From contig WELA01001462.1 in NCBI GenBank assembly GCA_009602735.1, positions 338,664 through 378,296 on the forward strand: DNA of 39,633 nt, given 5' to 3'. The position numbers and the translations under genes were made by a program. Shown piece after piece: positions 11,362 to 23,000 of the stretch. The notes beneath the pieces are model-generated. The model was not told the DNA's origin and did no database searches. It was given only the letters and a program-made list of their open reading frames with translations. Each line of letters starts with the position of its first letter. The stretch's first letter is position 1. The stretch comes from Mesotaenium endlicherianum. Lineage: Eukaryota > Streptophyta > Zygnematophyceae > Zygnematales > Mesotaeniaceae.

Positions 11362-12643
11362 TTGACGAAGTTGTGTAAGTTTGTCGGCCAACAAGAGGTT
11401 ACTTTCTATTTCAATTTTGACCTTCGAACAGGCCTCTTTCTGCCTGTCATTTCTTTTGCTTTGCATGCTACTGAAGCTATGATTGACATTGCTTCTTTGT
11501 CTACAGGCCCCACGGTAGCCGTAGGCACTAACATACTAACACCTAGTAAGATTTGGGGTGAAACTTGGGCAGCACAAGACTTTGGAGAGCACTACAAAGA
11601 GTTTTTTTTGGTTGAAATCTTAGAGGAAGAGGTGCATAAGACCAAAGAAATTAAGTTTAAGATCTATTTTGGCTACGATGGAGAGTACAAAACATGGGGA
11701 CGCAAGCAGATACTACAATACATGCCTTCAATCCCCAAACTTTGTTGGTTTTGCCCATATGAGGGAGTTCTTAGAGTTGAGGCCTCTTCGGAGCCACTTT
11801 CACAGCTTCTTGCATCTCATGTGATTCAAGTCACTCTTAGCATTGTAAACACACCCCCTGAACCAGAAGATACTTCCACACCACCAGAAGACACTCCCAC
11901 ACCAGTAGCAGACACAATAAACACTGAGGAAGAGTAAAAAACAGGCTTAGAATTGGTAGAGTCAACACGGAAAAGAGGGAGATCATCAAAACAGATAGGA
12001 CCAGACATGTCTGTGCCTGCTAACAGGGAAGAGAGAAGGAAAAGGGTGGTAGTGGCATGGAAGACTGCTAAGAGGAGGGCAAAGAGGAGCTACAGCAAGA
12101 AGAAGAATAGGGAGTCAGATGAAGAGGAGTACAGCTCAGACACAGAGCTGGAGTTTGAAGGAGTGCCAATGGTGCCTGCTGCTGCTGAGGAAGAAGAAGC
12201 TGAGGAGCCTGCCAACAACAGAGAGGAGTACTTGTTAGATGGTGCCATTACTAACGCATACATATTGTATGAGCTGGCCCACCTTGGTGTTGACAGAGAC
12301 TTGTTCATGTTGCAGCTAGTGAGGGAGATGTCGGAGTGGGTACATCCTCGAGACAGGCAGACCAGGTCAAGTGCAGCAGCAGCTGCTGGAGAGTAGAGAT
12401 GGACTGGGAGGCACTTTCCTAGCAAGGTGAAGAAAGGAGAAAGGGCAAGCTGTGTGGTGTGTAGTGCTAAAGTACTTTGACTTAGGAGCTGCAGCAAGGA
12501 AGAAGAGGTGCCAATTCATGTGTATACCTTGTAACGTTGCCTTACATCCCACTCCCTGCTTTGAGATTTTTCACACTACCATAAATATAGAGCATCTAGA
12601 GTGTGGTAGGAAGAGGTTTCCCACTGGTGCCCCTAAGCAGTAG
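11362..12643 (+). pseudogene. Internally deleted piggyBac-like transposase
   Basis: One frame runs from 11362 (first ATG 11479) to 12480 with in-frame stops at 11935-11937 and 12394-12396, then shifts by one frame into 12452-12643. The C-terminal end matches piggyBac: LLDGAITNAYILYEL near 12230-12270, then a Cys-rich ribbon CVVC ... RKKRC ... CIPCNVALHP-PCFEIFHT split by the frameshift near 12480. The N-terminal part holds a small domain ending in a VEILEEEVH ... KFKIYFGYDGEYKTWGRKQI segment that resembles Tudor/chromo-barrel folds, followed by a basic then acidic linker. The DDE core expected between these parts (about 350 residues) is absent, so the copy is non-autonomous. Terminal inverted repeats and TTAA borders were not identified. 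Confidence 0.7.
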
Positions 12644-14606
12644 CATGGATGATAGGTGCATAAATCTATGACTGATGTTTTTTTTGCTCACACCATCTGC
12701 CATAAACCAGATTTTTTGACGTTTCGACCATGGAGCCATGTATGACAAGACTCATAATTTCTGCTTTACGTATTTTTGGTGCTTCATGTTTCAGAGTGCT
12801 TGTGTAGGGTTCTTTAAGTATGCTTGAACTAGTTTCAATGATTTTCATCAAGAATTGCAGAAGTTATGCGCCAAACAATGAATGTGCATAGTGCACTTCT
12901 TAGTTTCCTTATGGGACCAACGACAAAAAAGTATGGTGTCAATTTGGGTCCCAAACTTTGGGCTGGTATAGCAGCCAAGATACTAAATGAACTACATATC
13001 TGTGAAGTGCGGTGTCTTCATTACATCAGGATGTATGCTGGAAAAAATCAGGACCTAAAAATAAGCTGTACTTTTTTGGATATTGTGCTGAGAAGAAATG
13101 TAATTGTTGAACCTCACACGTGTGTTCCCCTTGTAGTACAAAAAAGCACACTAAAAAATCGCAGAAAATTCGGAAGAAGTACATTGCCAGATTGCTTACT
13201 CAAAGTAGATTAAGTATATATATGGCTCTTATGTGCCACATAAGCTTTGATTTTAGTATGAGCATTCAAAGATAGGCTGTTGTGGTGTCCGTTTTGGTCT
13301 TCTAGGCAGTAAAGCTAGTGTTAAGATATAATTGTCAAGATTACAACTCACGTATCAATTTCCTACTAAACCCTACCGCGATTGCTATCGGTTTGACGTT
13401 GTCGCACACGCAGCGCAAGTCACGAACACTCAAGTACGGAAGTCAACGCTGACGTCTGTCTCATCAGTTGACCACCAACGGTCAGCACTGGTTTAAGTCA
13501 CGTGCAAACTTGACTAGGAATCAGGTCAAACTCGACGCTCAGGGATGGGTGGGATTTCACAGCCCAGTCAGCCGAGAAGCTGACTAAGCTAAGACCTGCA
13601 AAGATGCCGAGTCAGCCGCAAAGCTGACTATGCTAAAGACATGCAGAAGATGCTAAGTCGGAAGCGCTGACCAGGATGGCAATCTTAGTCGCTGGACTAG
13701 GGCCGAGATTGCCACAACTTAAGCAGCCACCCAAGGGATGTGGGCTGCGACTTCACTTAGACCTGCATGCTAGCCGAAAGGTTAAGCTCCCTGAGTGATA
13801 AACTCGAGGAATGCATGCATGCGTTGTTAAGTGGTTGTGATGCAGCATGGGATCTTTCGAGAGAAAGATGCCTGCATGCGTGGTGCTTGGGTAAGGCTCA
13901 AGCATTGCACGCACTTACCTCATCCTTGCCGCGCACACTTTGCCACAAAAACAAAAGGGAGCAAAGGAGAGAAGAGAAGAGAAAAGAAGGGCGCGAAGGA
14001 GAAAGGAGTTCCCAAGGCCACAGGAGAGCCAAGGAGACACGCTCCAGCCGACGCATGAAGATTCTTTCTCTGAGTGTATCATAGATAGGTTAAAGTTAAG
14101 GAGTTCCCAAAGAGGGATCTCGCTGGTCAAAAGTAGAGAGCTTGCAAAATAGAATCTGCTAGGATTTCTAGCGCAGGATTGAATCAAACACCACAAGCGT
14201 GCGAAAGCACATAAAATGGTGAGTGTTGTGTTAGTTTCCAAGTTCTCAAAAGTCTCTATTGTTGAATTGCTGATAGCAAAAGCAAAGTTAACCAGTAAAG
14301 CTCTCAGTGAAGGACTGAGTGAGCCTAGTTGGCAGTGTGAATTGCTGAGGCGCGGTGTTGGGCAAACAGCTCAAACCAGGCCAGCATAGATGCTATAGTT
14401 TCAGAGTTTTGTAAGCTGTGACTTTGTGAAAGTTAAGCGAAAGCCCTGGAGTGCGATTTTTTCTGAATTTGGTGTTGTGTGTGTTAATCTGCTTAGACGT
14501 GATTTCTGCAAACCACAAATTTGTTCACTTGGTTGAACCTTCAAGTTGGGCGAAAGCCTATTTGGAAGTAAGGCACTTCTGTCTTACGTCTGAGAACTTC
14601 AGTTGA
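12644..14606. other. Non-coding; possible 5' LTR/leader of element B
   Basis: No supported gene. 13550-13680 has repeated AGTCAGCCG-(A)AGCTGACTA-GCTAA phrases, a short degenerate tandem. The last kilobase leads into the Gag of element B and would be expected to hold its 5' LTR and primer site. No second copy exists in the window to prove LTR borders, and no clear primer site was found. Confidence 0.35.
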
Positions 14607-15981
14607 TTGGTTCAGGTGAACAGGAATTCCCAAGCAAATTGGGGATCGAGGCCTGTGAAGGCTGTCGGTGCTCAACCTGGAAGGGGACCCGGAAGAATTC
14701 AGCTGTACATGCGGTTGAGGAGTGGGAGGATCTATCATCCTGTGGAGCCTGTGGAAGGCTCTGATTCAGGCCAGACTCCACGGAGAAGTGAGACGTCTGA
14801 GCGGTTTGACAACCCGTGGAGTGAGCGACCGTCAGGAGACGAGCCTCACATACCTCTACAAAAGGGGAGAATCCGTACAGTGCAAGTTTCTTTGCACCTG
14901 ATTTGGGCAAAGAAGAAGATGCATGAGTAAGAGTCAGTAAATATTGGTCACCTTTAGAGATGGCTGGTGATAACAGGGATGAAAATTCTAAGTTCAAGCT
15001 ATCTACATAATGTTTTAGTGGACGAATCGGCGAAAACAGTCTCACTTTCAAAGAGCTTGATCGATGAGATCTATTGGGCGGATTTCTTTGAGAATATCCG
15101 AAAGGATGCCTCATAGACACAGTCTGTTGCATTCATAAGTTTGGTTCAGTACTTGGACAAGGATGCCTTGTTACTCTATCGCCAATTCCGGAAGGATGAG
15201 GACCTTATCCAGGAATGGGCATTTGGAGAGCAAAAAAAGGCTAGGGATTTAAGAATGCAGAAAGACGCTGCAAAAGCCCGATTGTCAGCTTCATCGTCAG
15301 GGAGAGCACTGCCTGCCGCACCTGTCGAGAGCATAGACTTGGCTGCACTAACTCAAGAACTCACCGAGGCCATGCGACATCTTACAGAGGGTCAGCAGAG
15401 GACGGCCACTCAAAATGATGAAGTTGGGTTCGTAGAGTGTGTGCAGATCTGTCTGAAAAGAATGCAAATGCCCAGGAACGAGTAACATGGAGGACTGCAC
15501 CATTTAATGGACAGCAAGGCGATAGTGCCACTACCGAGGCTAGTCAGGCAGAAGCTTTGGCTAGTTGTTGAAGGGACATAGAGGCTGGAGATGACCAGTT
15601 GGATCCTGAACACTGTCTGTGCTGTTTTTTAAATTGCTTGAACAGCGTTTTCCTGAGGACCGCGGTCTTAAGGTGCATCGTTATGTGCATTTTGTCCGTC
15701 AGAAGAACGAGACAGTGATGGAGGTTTAGTCCAGATTGGTAGATTTTGCCAAAAAGGCAGGAACCTACGAGCCTAGGATCGTGGCTGATAAATTTCTGCT
15801 GTGCTCGGGCAAGGAAACAGATTGCGAAGTCATACCACATCTTTCTGCGAGACGCGAACTCGACTGGGACATAAACGAGGCTGTTGAAATAGCACGCAAT
15901 GTCGAAGAAGGTGAAGTCTGGTACAAGGAGGCTTCCAGGACGCTTATGGCTCCTGAGAAAAAGGAGGAATTATCTCCATGA
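14607..15981 (+). pseudogene. Gag of element B, several frame breaks
   Basis: The N-terminal piece (14607-14930) contains MRLRSGRIYHP, a common type of plant gypsy Gag start (Met near 14710). The frame then breaks several times. The piece 15141-15485 (YLDKDALLLYRQFRKDEDL, then an Ala/Gln-rich helix) and the piece ~15630-15981 (RFPEDRG ... ETVMEV-SRLVDFAKKAGTY ... KFLLC) fit the retrotransposon gag capsid domain. An in-frame TAG lies at the end of ETVMEV (about 15727), and TGA closes the piece at 15979-15981. Gag would form the particle that packages element RNA. This copy cannot make a full protein. Confidence 0.65.
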
Positions 15982-15984
15982 AAG

Positions 15985-16731
15985 GTTATGAAAGAGTAGT
16001 TTGTATTTTTCTAACATTTTATATGCATGGAGTGTGATTATGGAAGAACTTTGGCCTTTATTTCAAGTCGTTTAGACAAGTAATGAGAAAGTTAATGAAT
16101 TTTGGGAGTTTTTAGTGAGTTTTTAATGTCACAGATTCGATTCAGTGACAAGGACAGGTGCAGTGACAAAAATTTTGATTGGAGTCCAGAATCTAGGAGA
16201 TTGAAACATAAGGTTCCAAAAACTACGTACAATTACGTAGAGTGCCAAAGTGATCATGGAATTTCTGGAAACTTCGTGAGGAGTTAGTGGATTGTGTAAT
16301 AGAATATTCTAGAGTATGATTGCGTGCGTGTGAGTGTGCTAGCTTGTCCAACTAGGCAAGGTCACCTACATGGAAGGAGCCATAGCAGAAGGTTCTGGAG
16401 GTACTTTGCTAAAGAGGACACTTAGAGATAAAGCATAAATGGGAAGCACAAAGAAGTAGAGGGAGTCTAGTCTAGTTAGTCTAGTCTAACCTTCTTATCT
16501 TGTTCACGACTTTTCTTAATAAAGTGAGTTCTGTTCCACTCCTCTCTCATGTAGCCCTCTAACTCTCGCAAGGGTGGCATACCACCAGGCCACTCCATCT
16601 TGTGTATGCCACTAGGAAAGGTCCTCGTGCACGCTTCCACTCGCGGGTGAGGGTGCGTGAGTGTGTATGGGCGCACTCCCCGCACCCTTCCCCCTTTCAC
16701 TCCAACTAAAAGAAACAGCTCTACTTTTTAG
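15985..16731 (+). other. 747 bp segment between capsid and zinc knuckles (insertion or intron-like)
   Basis: The segment begins GTTATG directly after the capsid piece and ends in a pyrimidine-rich CTCTACTTTTTAG directly before the nucleocapsid coding sequence. It has no coding content, carries an AATAAA near 16518 and an AGTCTAGT-rich stretch near 16470-16490. The codons on either side would join in phase. It could be a solo LTR or other insertion, or a retained intron-like segment. Confidence 0.45.
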
Positions 16732-16999
16732 TTTAAGAAAAAGAGCGGGTCTTTCAATAGGTTTGCTAAGCACGCCAACACTGCTGAGACAGCAGAAGGT
16801 TGTTGGAATTGTGGAAATTCAAGACATAGTAAAGAGAGACTGTCCGTACCCAGCAACTATCTGCTAGCAAGGCGCAGGTATGCGCACATTGCAATAAAAA
16901 GGGACACCCAAAAAGTGAGTGTTGGTCTAAGAAACCAAACTTAAAGCCGCCTTGGGCTAACACTGCCACGAAGAGGCAGAAAAGGGAAAGGAAAGAATA
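16732..16999 (+). pseudogene. Nucleocapsid zinc knuckles of element B
   Basis: The frame opens FKKKSGSFNRFAKHA and reaches a first knuckle CWNCGNSRHSKE near 16803-16840, whose last Cys is lost by a one-base shift (RDCP is readable in the next frame). A second knuckle, CAHCNKKGHPKSEC near 16887-16925, has perfect C-x2-C-x4-H-x4-C spacing. A basic tail follows. Two CCHC knuckles are typical of retroviral and LTR-element nucleocapsid, which binds genomic RNA. Confidence 0.75.
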
Positions 17000-17112
17000 A
17001 CTATGGTGACCGCAAGGGCAACTAGAAGCTCGATGCTATGAGTGCTGAGATTGCTGAGCTGAAAGCTCAATTTGCAAAGCTTAATGTGTCCAATGTCTAA
17101 TATGATGCACAT

Positions 17113-18123
17113 GTGGCAAAAAAAACCATTTGCACAGGCGAGAAGTTGATGCCTGAGAAGGTAGCAATTGCAATGTCCAACAAGCGGGCAGATCATAACC
17201 GTTTGGTGCCAAAGAATGCTGGGAAGCTTCCACAGACCTTTCGGATAGCCTTGGATGAGGAGGAGATCGCTCAGCTACGCCAAGCCAAGATTGGATCACG
17301 TAAGACGTTTAGTTTTTCACTGGATAAGCTGAAGGCTCTGGTTGAGCACCAAATTCAGCATACTCCTATGATCTCACTGGCTGTCTTGTAAATTATATTT
17401 CCTTTCACGGTCGAAGAGGCCGAGCGACCGTCAAATACAGCTTAGGAAGGTGCAAACAGCGCCTCATTGCCCACAAATTTCAGCACCGTCAGAGTGCAAA
17501 ATAAAGAAGGTGCATTAAAGTTCAACAACTGGTCTGCTCCCAACTTTTTGTTGGATACAGGCGCACAAACGGTCATCCTGGGAAAACAGGCCGTGAAAGC
17601 TCTAGAATTGACGGCAAGGGATCTGAAAGAGAGCCCTTTCCAGTTGAGACCGCATCAGGGCAAATTTCGAAGTCTTGTGAGACCACTCGCAAGCCTGTGA
17701 AAATTGCAGTAAATTAAGGGAAACCTGAGGAGGCGTCATTGTGGATCAAATGCACAGTGATAGAAGCAGAAAACTATGACATATTGCTAGGGATGAAAGC
17801 GTTGATCCCTTTGGGCATGGTTATCGATCTGCGAAAGCAGAAGGTGACCTATCAACAAATTGATAAGCAACTAGCAGGAGAAATTCCTGTGAAAATGGTC
17901 TGCCACGGTGAAGCCAGCTATGGGATGTCAGACTGCTGTGCAACCACCGAGTATCCAGAATTCTACAACCATCTGATGAAGATTGAGGAAGAGGCTTACA
18001 CCAGTATCAACGTGCCTCTGCCATTGGTGTGGCAGCCAGGCAAAATGGCGCAACTGAAAATGGTGAGTAACATGGACCGCAGCCCGCAAGAGCTGCTACC
18101 CGTGCCTTATCTAGTCACTTAAA
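17113..18123 (+). pseudogene. Protease region of element B
   Basis: A frame from 17113 runs through in-frame stops at 17389-17391 and near 17443 into NFLLDTGAQTVILGKQAV, the retropepsin active site (Asp codon 17554-17556). After a frame change near 17700 the second half continues WIKCTVIEAENYDILLGMKA ... GMVIDLRKQKVTY, the YDILLG flap-to-C-terminal segment seen in gypsy proteases. About 90 further residues of linker end at 18123. The enzyme would cleave the Gag-Pol polyprotein. The neighbour downstream is the methyltransferase, the same order as in element D. Confidence 0.75.
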
Positions 18124-18157
18124 CTTGATGCCAGGAGTGGAGCCATTATCTCAAGCA

Positions 18158-18457
18158 ACTATTCAGATGGAGAGTCCATTTTGAGAAGCTAGAGTGGTGG
18201 TATTGAAACTATGTGGCGGATTGGGATCTGGGACCATAGCATTGATTCAAAGGGGAATTGCAGTGTCTAAGGTTCTCTATGTGGACCACGATGACAACGC
18301 CTTCCGCGCTTTTCAAGAAGCATTGAGTCAATTGCGACAAATGCATCATTTTAAGAACCTGGTGCCACCCTACCAATATGTGGAGCGTATGGCTGGCGGA
18401 TGCATTATGAATGTCAGGATAGAAAGCCTGCATCCATATCGGATTGATTGGGTATAT
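18158..18457 (+). pseudogene. C5 cytosine methyltransferase of element B, part 1 (motif I)
   Basis: The frame reads ESPF, a TGA, EAR, then VVVLKLCGGLGSGTIAL at about 18193-18243, the SAM-binding motif I of C5-methyltransferases, followed by VLYVDHDDNAFRAFQEAL, which matches the acidic strand-2 motif and next helix. Coding continues to IDWVY and is cut at 18458 by the 5' LTR of element A. The next residues of the family (AGF-x-x-PFS-x-AG, motif IV) reappear exactly at 26901. A leading GTG here is not a start; the domain is part of the polyprotein that includes the protease. Confidence 0.8.
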
Positions 18458-19176
18458 TGTGATGAATCAGTATATTAGTAGATATAATATTCATTTAAAT
18501 ATAATAGTTAATTAAGTTCAGCCTGCTAAACCCTAGTTAATAATCAGTCTGCTGGACTTCATATTTAATATCAGTTTAATGACTCCGCCGGAAGCAGCAG
18601 GCTGAAGTCAACTTAAGTCAGCTTGCTGACACATTCTTTGACAGCCAGCTGACTTCCGTACTCGGTAGCAGCGAACTGCCTCGATATGCATCTAAGTGTG
18701 ATATGCTAGATGAATGGCCAGATGACATCCCTATGATGGATGGCGATTCGGGATGATGGGAGATGGCGGTGGATTTGGTTAACCGAGGTCCTACCAACGT
18801 GGTTAACTCTCGGGTAAGCGGTGCCATCGCACTGGCCATTGAACAGTAAACTTATTCCATGTACATATGCTAGGCATTGCTCTCGAGTTCGGCATTCGGA
18901 AACGAGGCCAACTCTCTTGTACAGCTTACTGAGAAAGATCTGAATCCAAGGCAAGAAGCATTGATACGCACTGTCTTCTAACCTTGCTTATGTATGAGTT
19001 AACTGATTGCATTATTGATGCTAGTTTACTCGCATTTGACTTACGAGTATTGTTCACTGCTAGTGTGTTGTCCTTTGCCGTTTCACCAGTTAACAAAAAA
19101 AACCATAGAGATTACTTGCTGATATAAAGATCTTTATTAATTGTTATTCGTCTATTTGGTAAGTTGATTCATTTCA
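18458..19176 (+). repeat. 5' LTR of element A (719 bp)
   Basis: Starts TGTGATGAATCAG and ends TTCATTTCA one base before the primer site. It matches the 3' LTR throughout except for a 28 bp segment near 18510, lying between short direct repeats (AGTTAAT/ATTAAT), that is missing from the 3' copy. A GATATAAAG element near 19118 could serve as a TATA or polyadenylation-side signal. Confidence 0.9.
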
Positions 19177-19177
19177 G

Positions 19178-19191
19178 TGGTATCGGAGCAG
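19178..19191 (+). promoter_or_regulatory. Primer binding site (tRNA-iMet type)
   Basis: TGGTATCGGAGCAG lies one base after the LTR end. It differs at a few positions from the common plant LTR-element site TGGTATCAGAGCC that pairs with the 3' end of initiator tRNA-Met. Confidence 0.85.
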
Positions 19192-19210
19192 TTATCAGTG
19201 TCTTCTTTGT

Positions 19211-20623
19211 ATGGTAAGGACAAGGTCTCAAACTAGCAACTCCCGAGACATGGAGAACCAGAATAATGAGAATGTCAAGAACCAGGCGGAAAGCTATGTA
19301 GCGTGAAACCGTACCTATTCTGAAGCAGTGGCAGATACTGCAGCTAGAGAGGCTGCAGATGAGGCAGCTGCTATTGCCGCAGTTGCAGCACAGCAAGCTG
19401 AGGAGGAGAGAGCCAAATTAGAAGCTGAACAATTAGCAAAGGCTGCTGAAGATGCAAAAAGGAGGGAAGGACAGCCAACTGACGAGCGCACTGTTGATGA
19501 ACTTATGGCATCCAGGGCCAATGTTCTGAACCCACCTCCTGCTGTACAACTCAATGTACCCCTAGGTCAAATACGTGACCGGCTGAATGCGGCAGGAATT
19601 GCTGCTGCAGGACCGAGAGGGACTGTTGAGGACTCTACTCAGCGAGTAGATGCCAATGCTGCTGCTGCATTTGCTAGACTACCACCCCAGAGTGTAGACT
19701 GGGGAGCATTGTTCGTTCAAATGCAGTCGCAAATGGCGACCATGTCTCAGTCCCAACAGGAGGACAAAAGAATCATAATGTCCCCACTGCGGGACAGAGA
19801 CCAACTGGGGTCTCAAACCATTAGTGGTGGTGGCAGAGGGCCTAGTAAGCCCAAGCCAAAACCTCCCCAGGACTATGATCCTGAGGGAAACAGAAAATAT
19901 TACCTGATCAAGTTTCTCGCGGATGTTGAGCAGTGGCTGGAGAACTACCCAGAACTGCAAGATTACGAGAAGGTCAGGCACACCGGTGCGCTACTCAAAG
20001 ACGATGCCGCAGACTGGTGGCTATATTGGAAAGGAGAGCGTAAGGCTCAGCAACTTGGTGACCCTACGTGGGTAGAGTTTGTCGAGAAGTTGCATGAGAA
20101 GTTTGATGTCATCAACCAGCAGGAGAAAGTTATATATGCGATGATCTCCCTGACACTGAAGCAGACCACTTCAGTTGTTGAGTTTGCTCAAAAGTTCCAG
20201 GAGAACATGATGAAGCAGCCAGACTTGCCAGAACGGTATAGGATAGCATACTTCAGGTATGGCTTGAAATCCGAGGTCTCTGGTCATTTTGCTGAGAAGA
20301 AGTATGAGAAACTGGCTGACTTGATCCAGGATGCTGACGCCTGGGATCAGCAGCAGTTCAATCACAAGCGCCAGAGTAACGCTTTGGTGTCTAAGATTGT
20401 CAAAAAGCCCCACGGTTCCTACAATGCAGTTGAAGGAGACCAGGCTGAGGATAATCAGGGTGATGAATATGAGTATGAGTACAATGCTATTCAGTCTAGA
20501 GGTAGAGGTGGTCCCTCTCGAGGTGGCTATGGAAGGGGTGGTGGTAGGACTAAGCCAAGACCAGCCTCAGCAAAATCGATTTGTTTCCATTGCCAGCAGC
20601 CAGGTCACTTCTGAGAGCAGTGT
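19211..20623 (+). pseudogene. Gag of element A
   Basis: The ATG at 19211 gives MVRTRSQTSN, followed by an in-frame TGA at 19304-19306, then one open frame to 20611. An Ala/Glu-rich coiled-coil stretch (~19328-19470) precedes the capsid domain: FLADVEQWLENYP near 19915, then WWLYWKGERKAQ ... FVEKLHEKFDVINQQEK and SVVEFAQKFQENMMKQP. An Arg/Gly-rich stretch (RGRGGPSRGGYGRGGGR) leads to one CCHC knuckle, CFHCQQPGHF-stop-EQC at 20582-20623. The TGA at 20612-20614 sits inside the knuckle at a position that is often Arg or Lys. Gag packages element RNA. The following pol starts after a frame change near 20630. Confidence 0.9.
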
Positions 20624-20629
20624 CCAGTC

Positions 20630-23000
20630 AAGCACCTCCCAAAGGTCGAGAGAAAAGACCAGCCTTTAAAAGACAGCAACAGTCAGTAATCCAATCTACT
20701 GACTATGAGGATGCTAGAGATAGTGAGTCGTCACTAGCTGCCCTCGTAGCAGGTAATATGGGTCCTGCTGAACTGGAGTCACTATGCATGCCTCACAACC
20801 AGATAAAGGAGACCATCAGCAATATAGACATCCAGAGAGTGCACACTCTGGATGCTCTTGTTCCACCTGATGTCCAACATTTCTTTGCTAAGTCAGGAGA
20901 ACAATGCGAAAGTCAGGAAAAGACAGTCCCCCCCCCCCCTATCCTACTGCATTTGTTGACGGAGGGGCGTCACTTACTTTTATCCATAAGGACTTAGTTA
21001 AGCGGCTAAGGCTGCCTACTGTCACCCAAGGGAATAGAAAAATATTCCTTAAAGATGCCTCAAGTATCCCGAGAGGAGTTATAACCAAGCCTATTGAGGT
21101 CCAGTTAGGTTCTGGCAATGCAGTTCTAACAGAATCGCTTACATTTGAGGTACTCAACACTGGCTTTTATGATCTCGTGCTAGGCAGGTCCTGGCATAAT
21201 AGACATCAAGCTGAAGTGTGTTGGAGCAGAGGTACAGTTAAAGTGAGAGGAGCCAGTGATGGGCAGACTGACTTGGCACCCACCAATGCTCTTCCTCTTG
21301 TCCTGTGTGGATGGCAACTGAAGGAAAAGAAGAGGCTTCCAAAAGACAGAATGTTGTTTCTGCTGCTAAGAGTGATACCTCCTCAACCTGAAGTAGTGGT
21401 GGAGAAAAAGGTAAGCCCTCCGAAGCACCCTATTGCTGCAAACATTGTTGCTCAGTACACGGATGTATTTAATATGCCTCCAGGATTACCCCCTAAGAGA
21501 AAATTAGATCATAGGATTGATGTATTACCTGGGAGTCAACCACCCTGGCAACGCACCTATGGCTTGTCTTATCTGGAGAGCGAGGAGTTGAAAACACAGA
21601 TTGCAGAGCTTGAGGAAAATGGTAATATTTCTCCCAGTAAATCACCTTACGGCGCACCCATCCTATTTGTTAAGAAAAAGGACGGCAGTATGCGGACGTG
21701 TGTGGATTACAGAGCCCTGAACAGAATTACAGTAAAAAACAAGTATGCTTTACCCAGAATCGAGGACTTGCTTGATACCCTGTCTGGTGCTAAGGTGTTC
21801 AGTAAGATTGATCTCAAGAGTGGTTATCATCAAATCAGAATTGCTGAGGAGGATGAACACAAGACTGCCTTCCGCACACGTTATGGACACTATGAGTTCA
21901 ACGTGATGCCATTTGGACTGACTAATGCTCCTGCGACCTTCATGGGTGCTATGAATGACATCTTCAGACCTTACTTGGATAAGTTTGTGCAAGTTTTCCT
22001 GGATGATATTTTAATTTTCTCTAAAGATGAAGCTCAGCACACTGAACACTCAAAGAGAATCATGGACACTCTGAGAAAAAATCACTTATATGCTAAAATG
22101 AGCAAGTGTGATTTCTTTAACGAAAGTATTGAATTCTTAGGCCACGTTGTCAGTAAAGAAGGCATCAGTGTGGATCCTAAGAAAGTCCAGACCATAAGGG
22201 ACCGGCCAGTACCACAATTTGTCTCTGAAGTTAGATCCTTCCTCGGGTTGGCTAACTACTATAGGAGATTTATTGAGAATTATTCTACAAAGGCAAGTAA
22301 ACTGACTGACCTTACTAAGAAAGACATAGGGTATGTGTGGGGGGAAGAGCAGCAGGCTGCCTTCCAGAGCCTTAAAGATGCTTTTTGTTCTGCCCCGATG
22401 CTAGCCGTGTATGACCCCAGCAAACCGGTGCAGGTGGTCACTGATGCCTCTGACTTTGCCATGGGTGCTATTTTTTTGCAGCCTGCTGACAAAACCACAA
22501 AGGATGGTAAGGTACGGCAGGAGTGGCATCCTGTGTTGTATGGGTCTATGAAATATAATCCAGCGGAGATTAATTACTCAGTGCATGATAAAGAGCTGCT
22601 AGCTATCATTCATGTGCTCAAACAGTGGAGAGCATACTTACATGGTAAAGCTTTTAAGGTGATTACAGATCATCTAGCTCTGACTCAGTTTCAGAAGAAG
22701 TCCAAGCTGTCGAGGAGGGAGAACCGCTGGAGCCAGATGCTGGAGCAGTTTCAAGTCCAGATCGACTACAAACCAGGGAAGTTAAATCCTGCTGATGCAC
22801 TTTCTAGAAAGCCTGACTTGCAAGAAAGGAACTTTAGTCAGCATGGTGTAGATAAAGTCCTTTGTGCACTCACTTCACTGAAGGTGAAAAAGTCCTTCCT
22901 TGAACAACTTAGAAAAGCCTACCTTTCTGACCCAACATTTGAGCCCAGCCCCACTACTGGTATGTGTCGTGCTACTGCACTCGGGTATGAGCTTAAGTGA
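20630..23000 (+). pseudogene. Pol of element A: protease, reverse transcriptase, RNase H
   Basis: The frame from ~20630 carries a linker, then changes frame at a run of 12 C (20928-20939). Protease: [11 protein letters not shown] (Asp codon 20958-20960; DGGA instead of DS/TGA) and [54 protein letters not shown] and FLDD at 21996-22007, the polymerase active site, then FLGH and [14 protein letters not shown]. RNase [28 protein letters not shown] and DALSRK, so all acidic residues are kept. The frame stops at TGA 22998-23000 inside what should continue to integrase. RT and RNase H domains look complete at residue level. Confidence 0.95.

Noticed and set aside
18618..18954. Minus-strand frames in the LTR of element A (and similar at 5156-5590)
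   Set aside because: They lie wholly inside LTRs, and the frame appears on opposite strands of different copies. No protein is supported.
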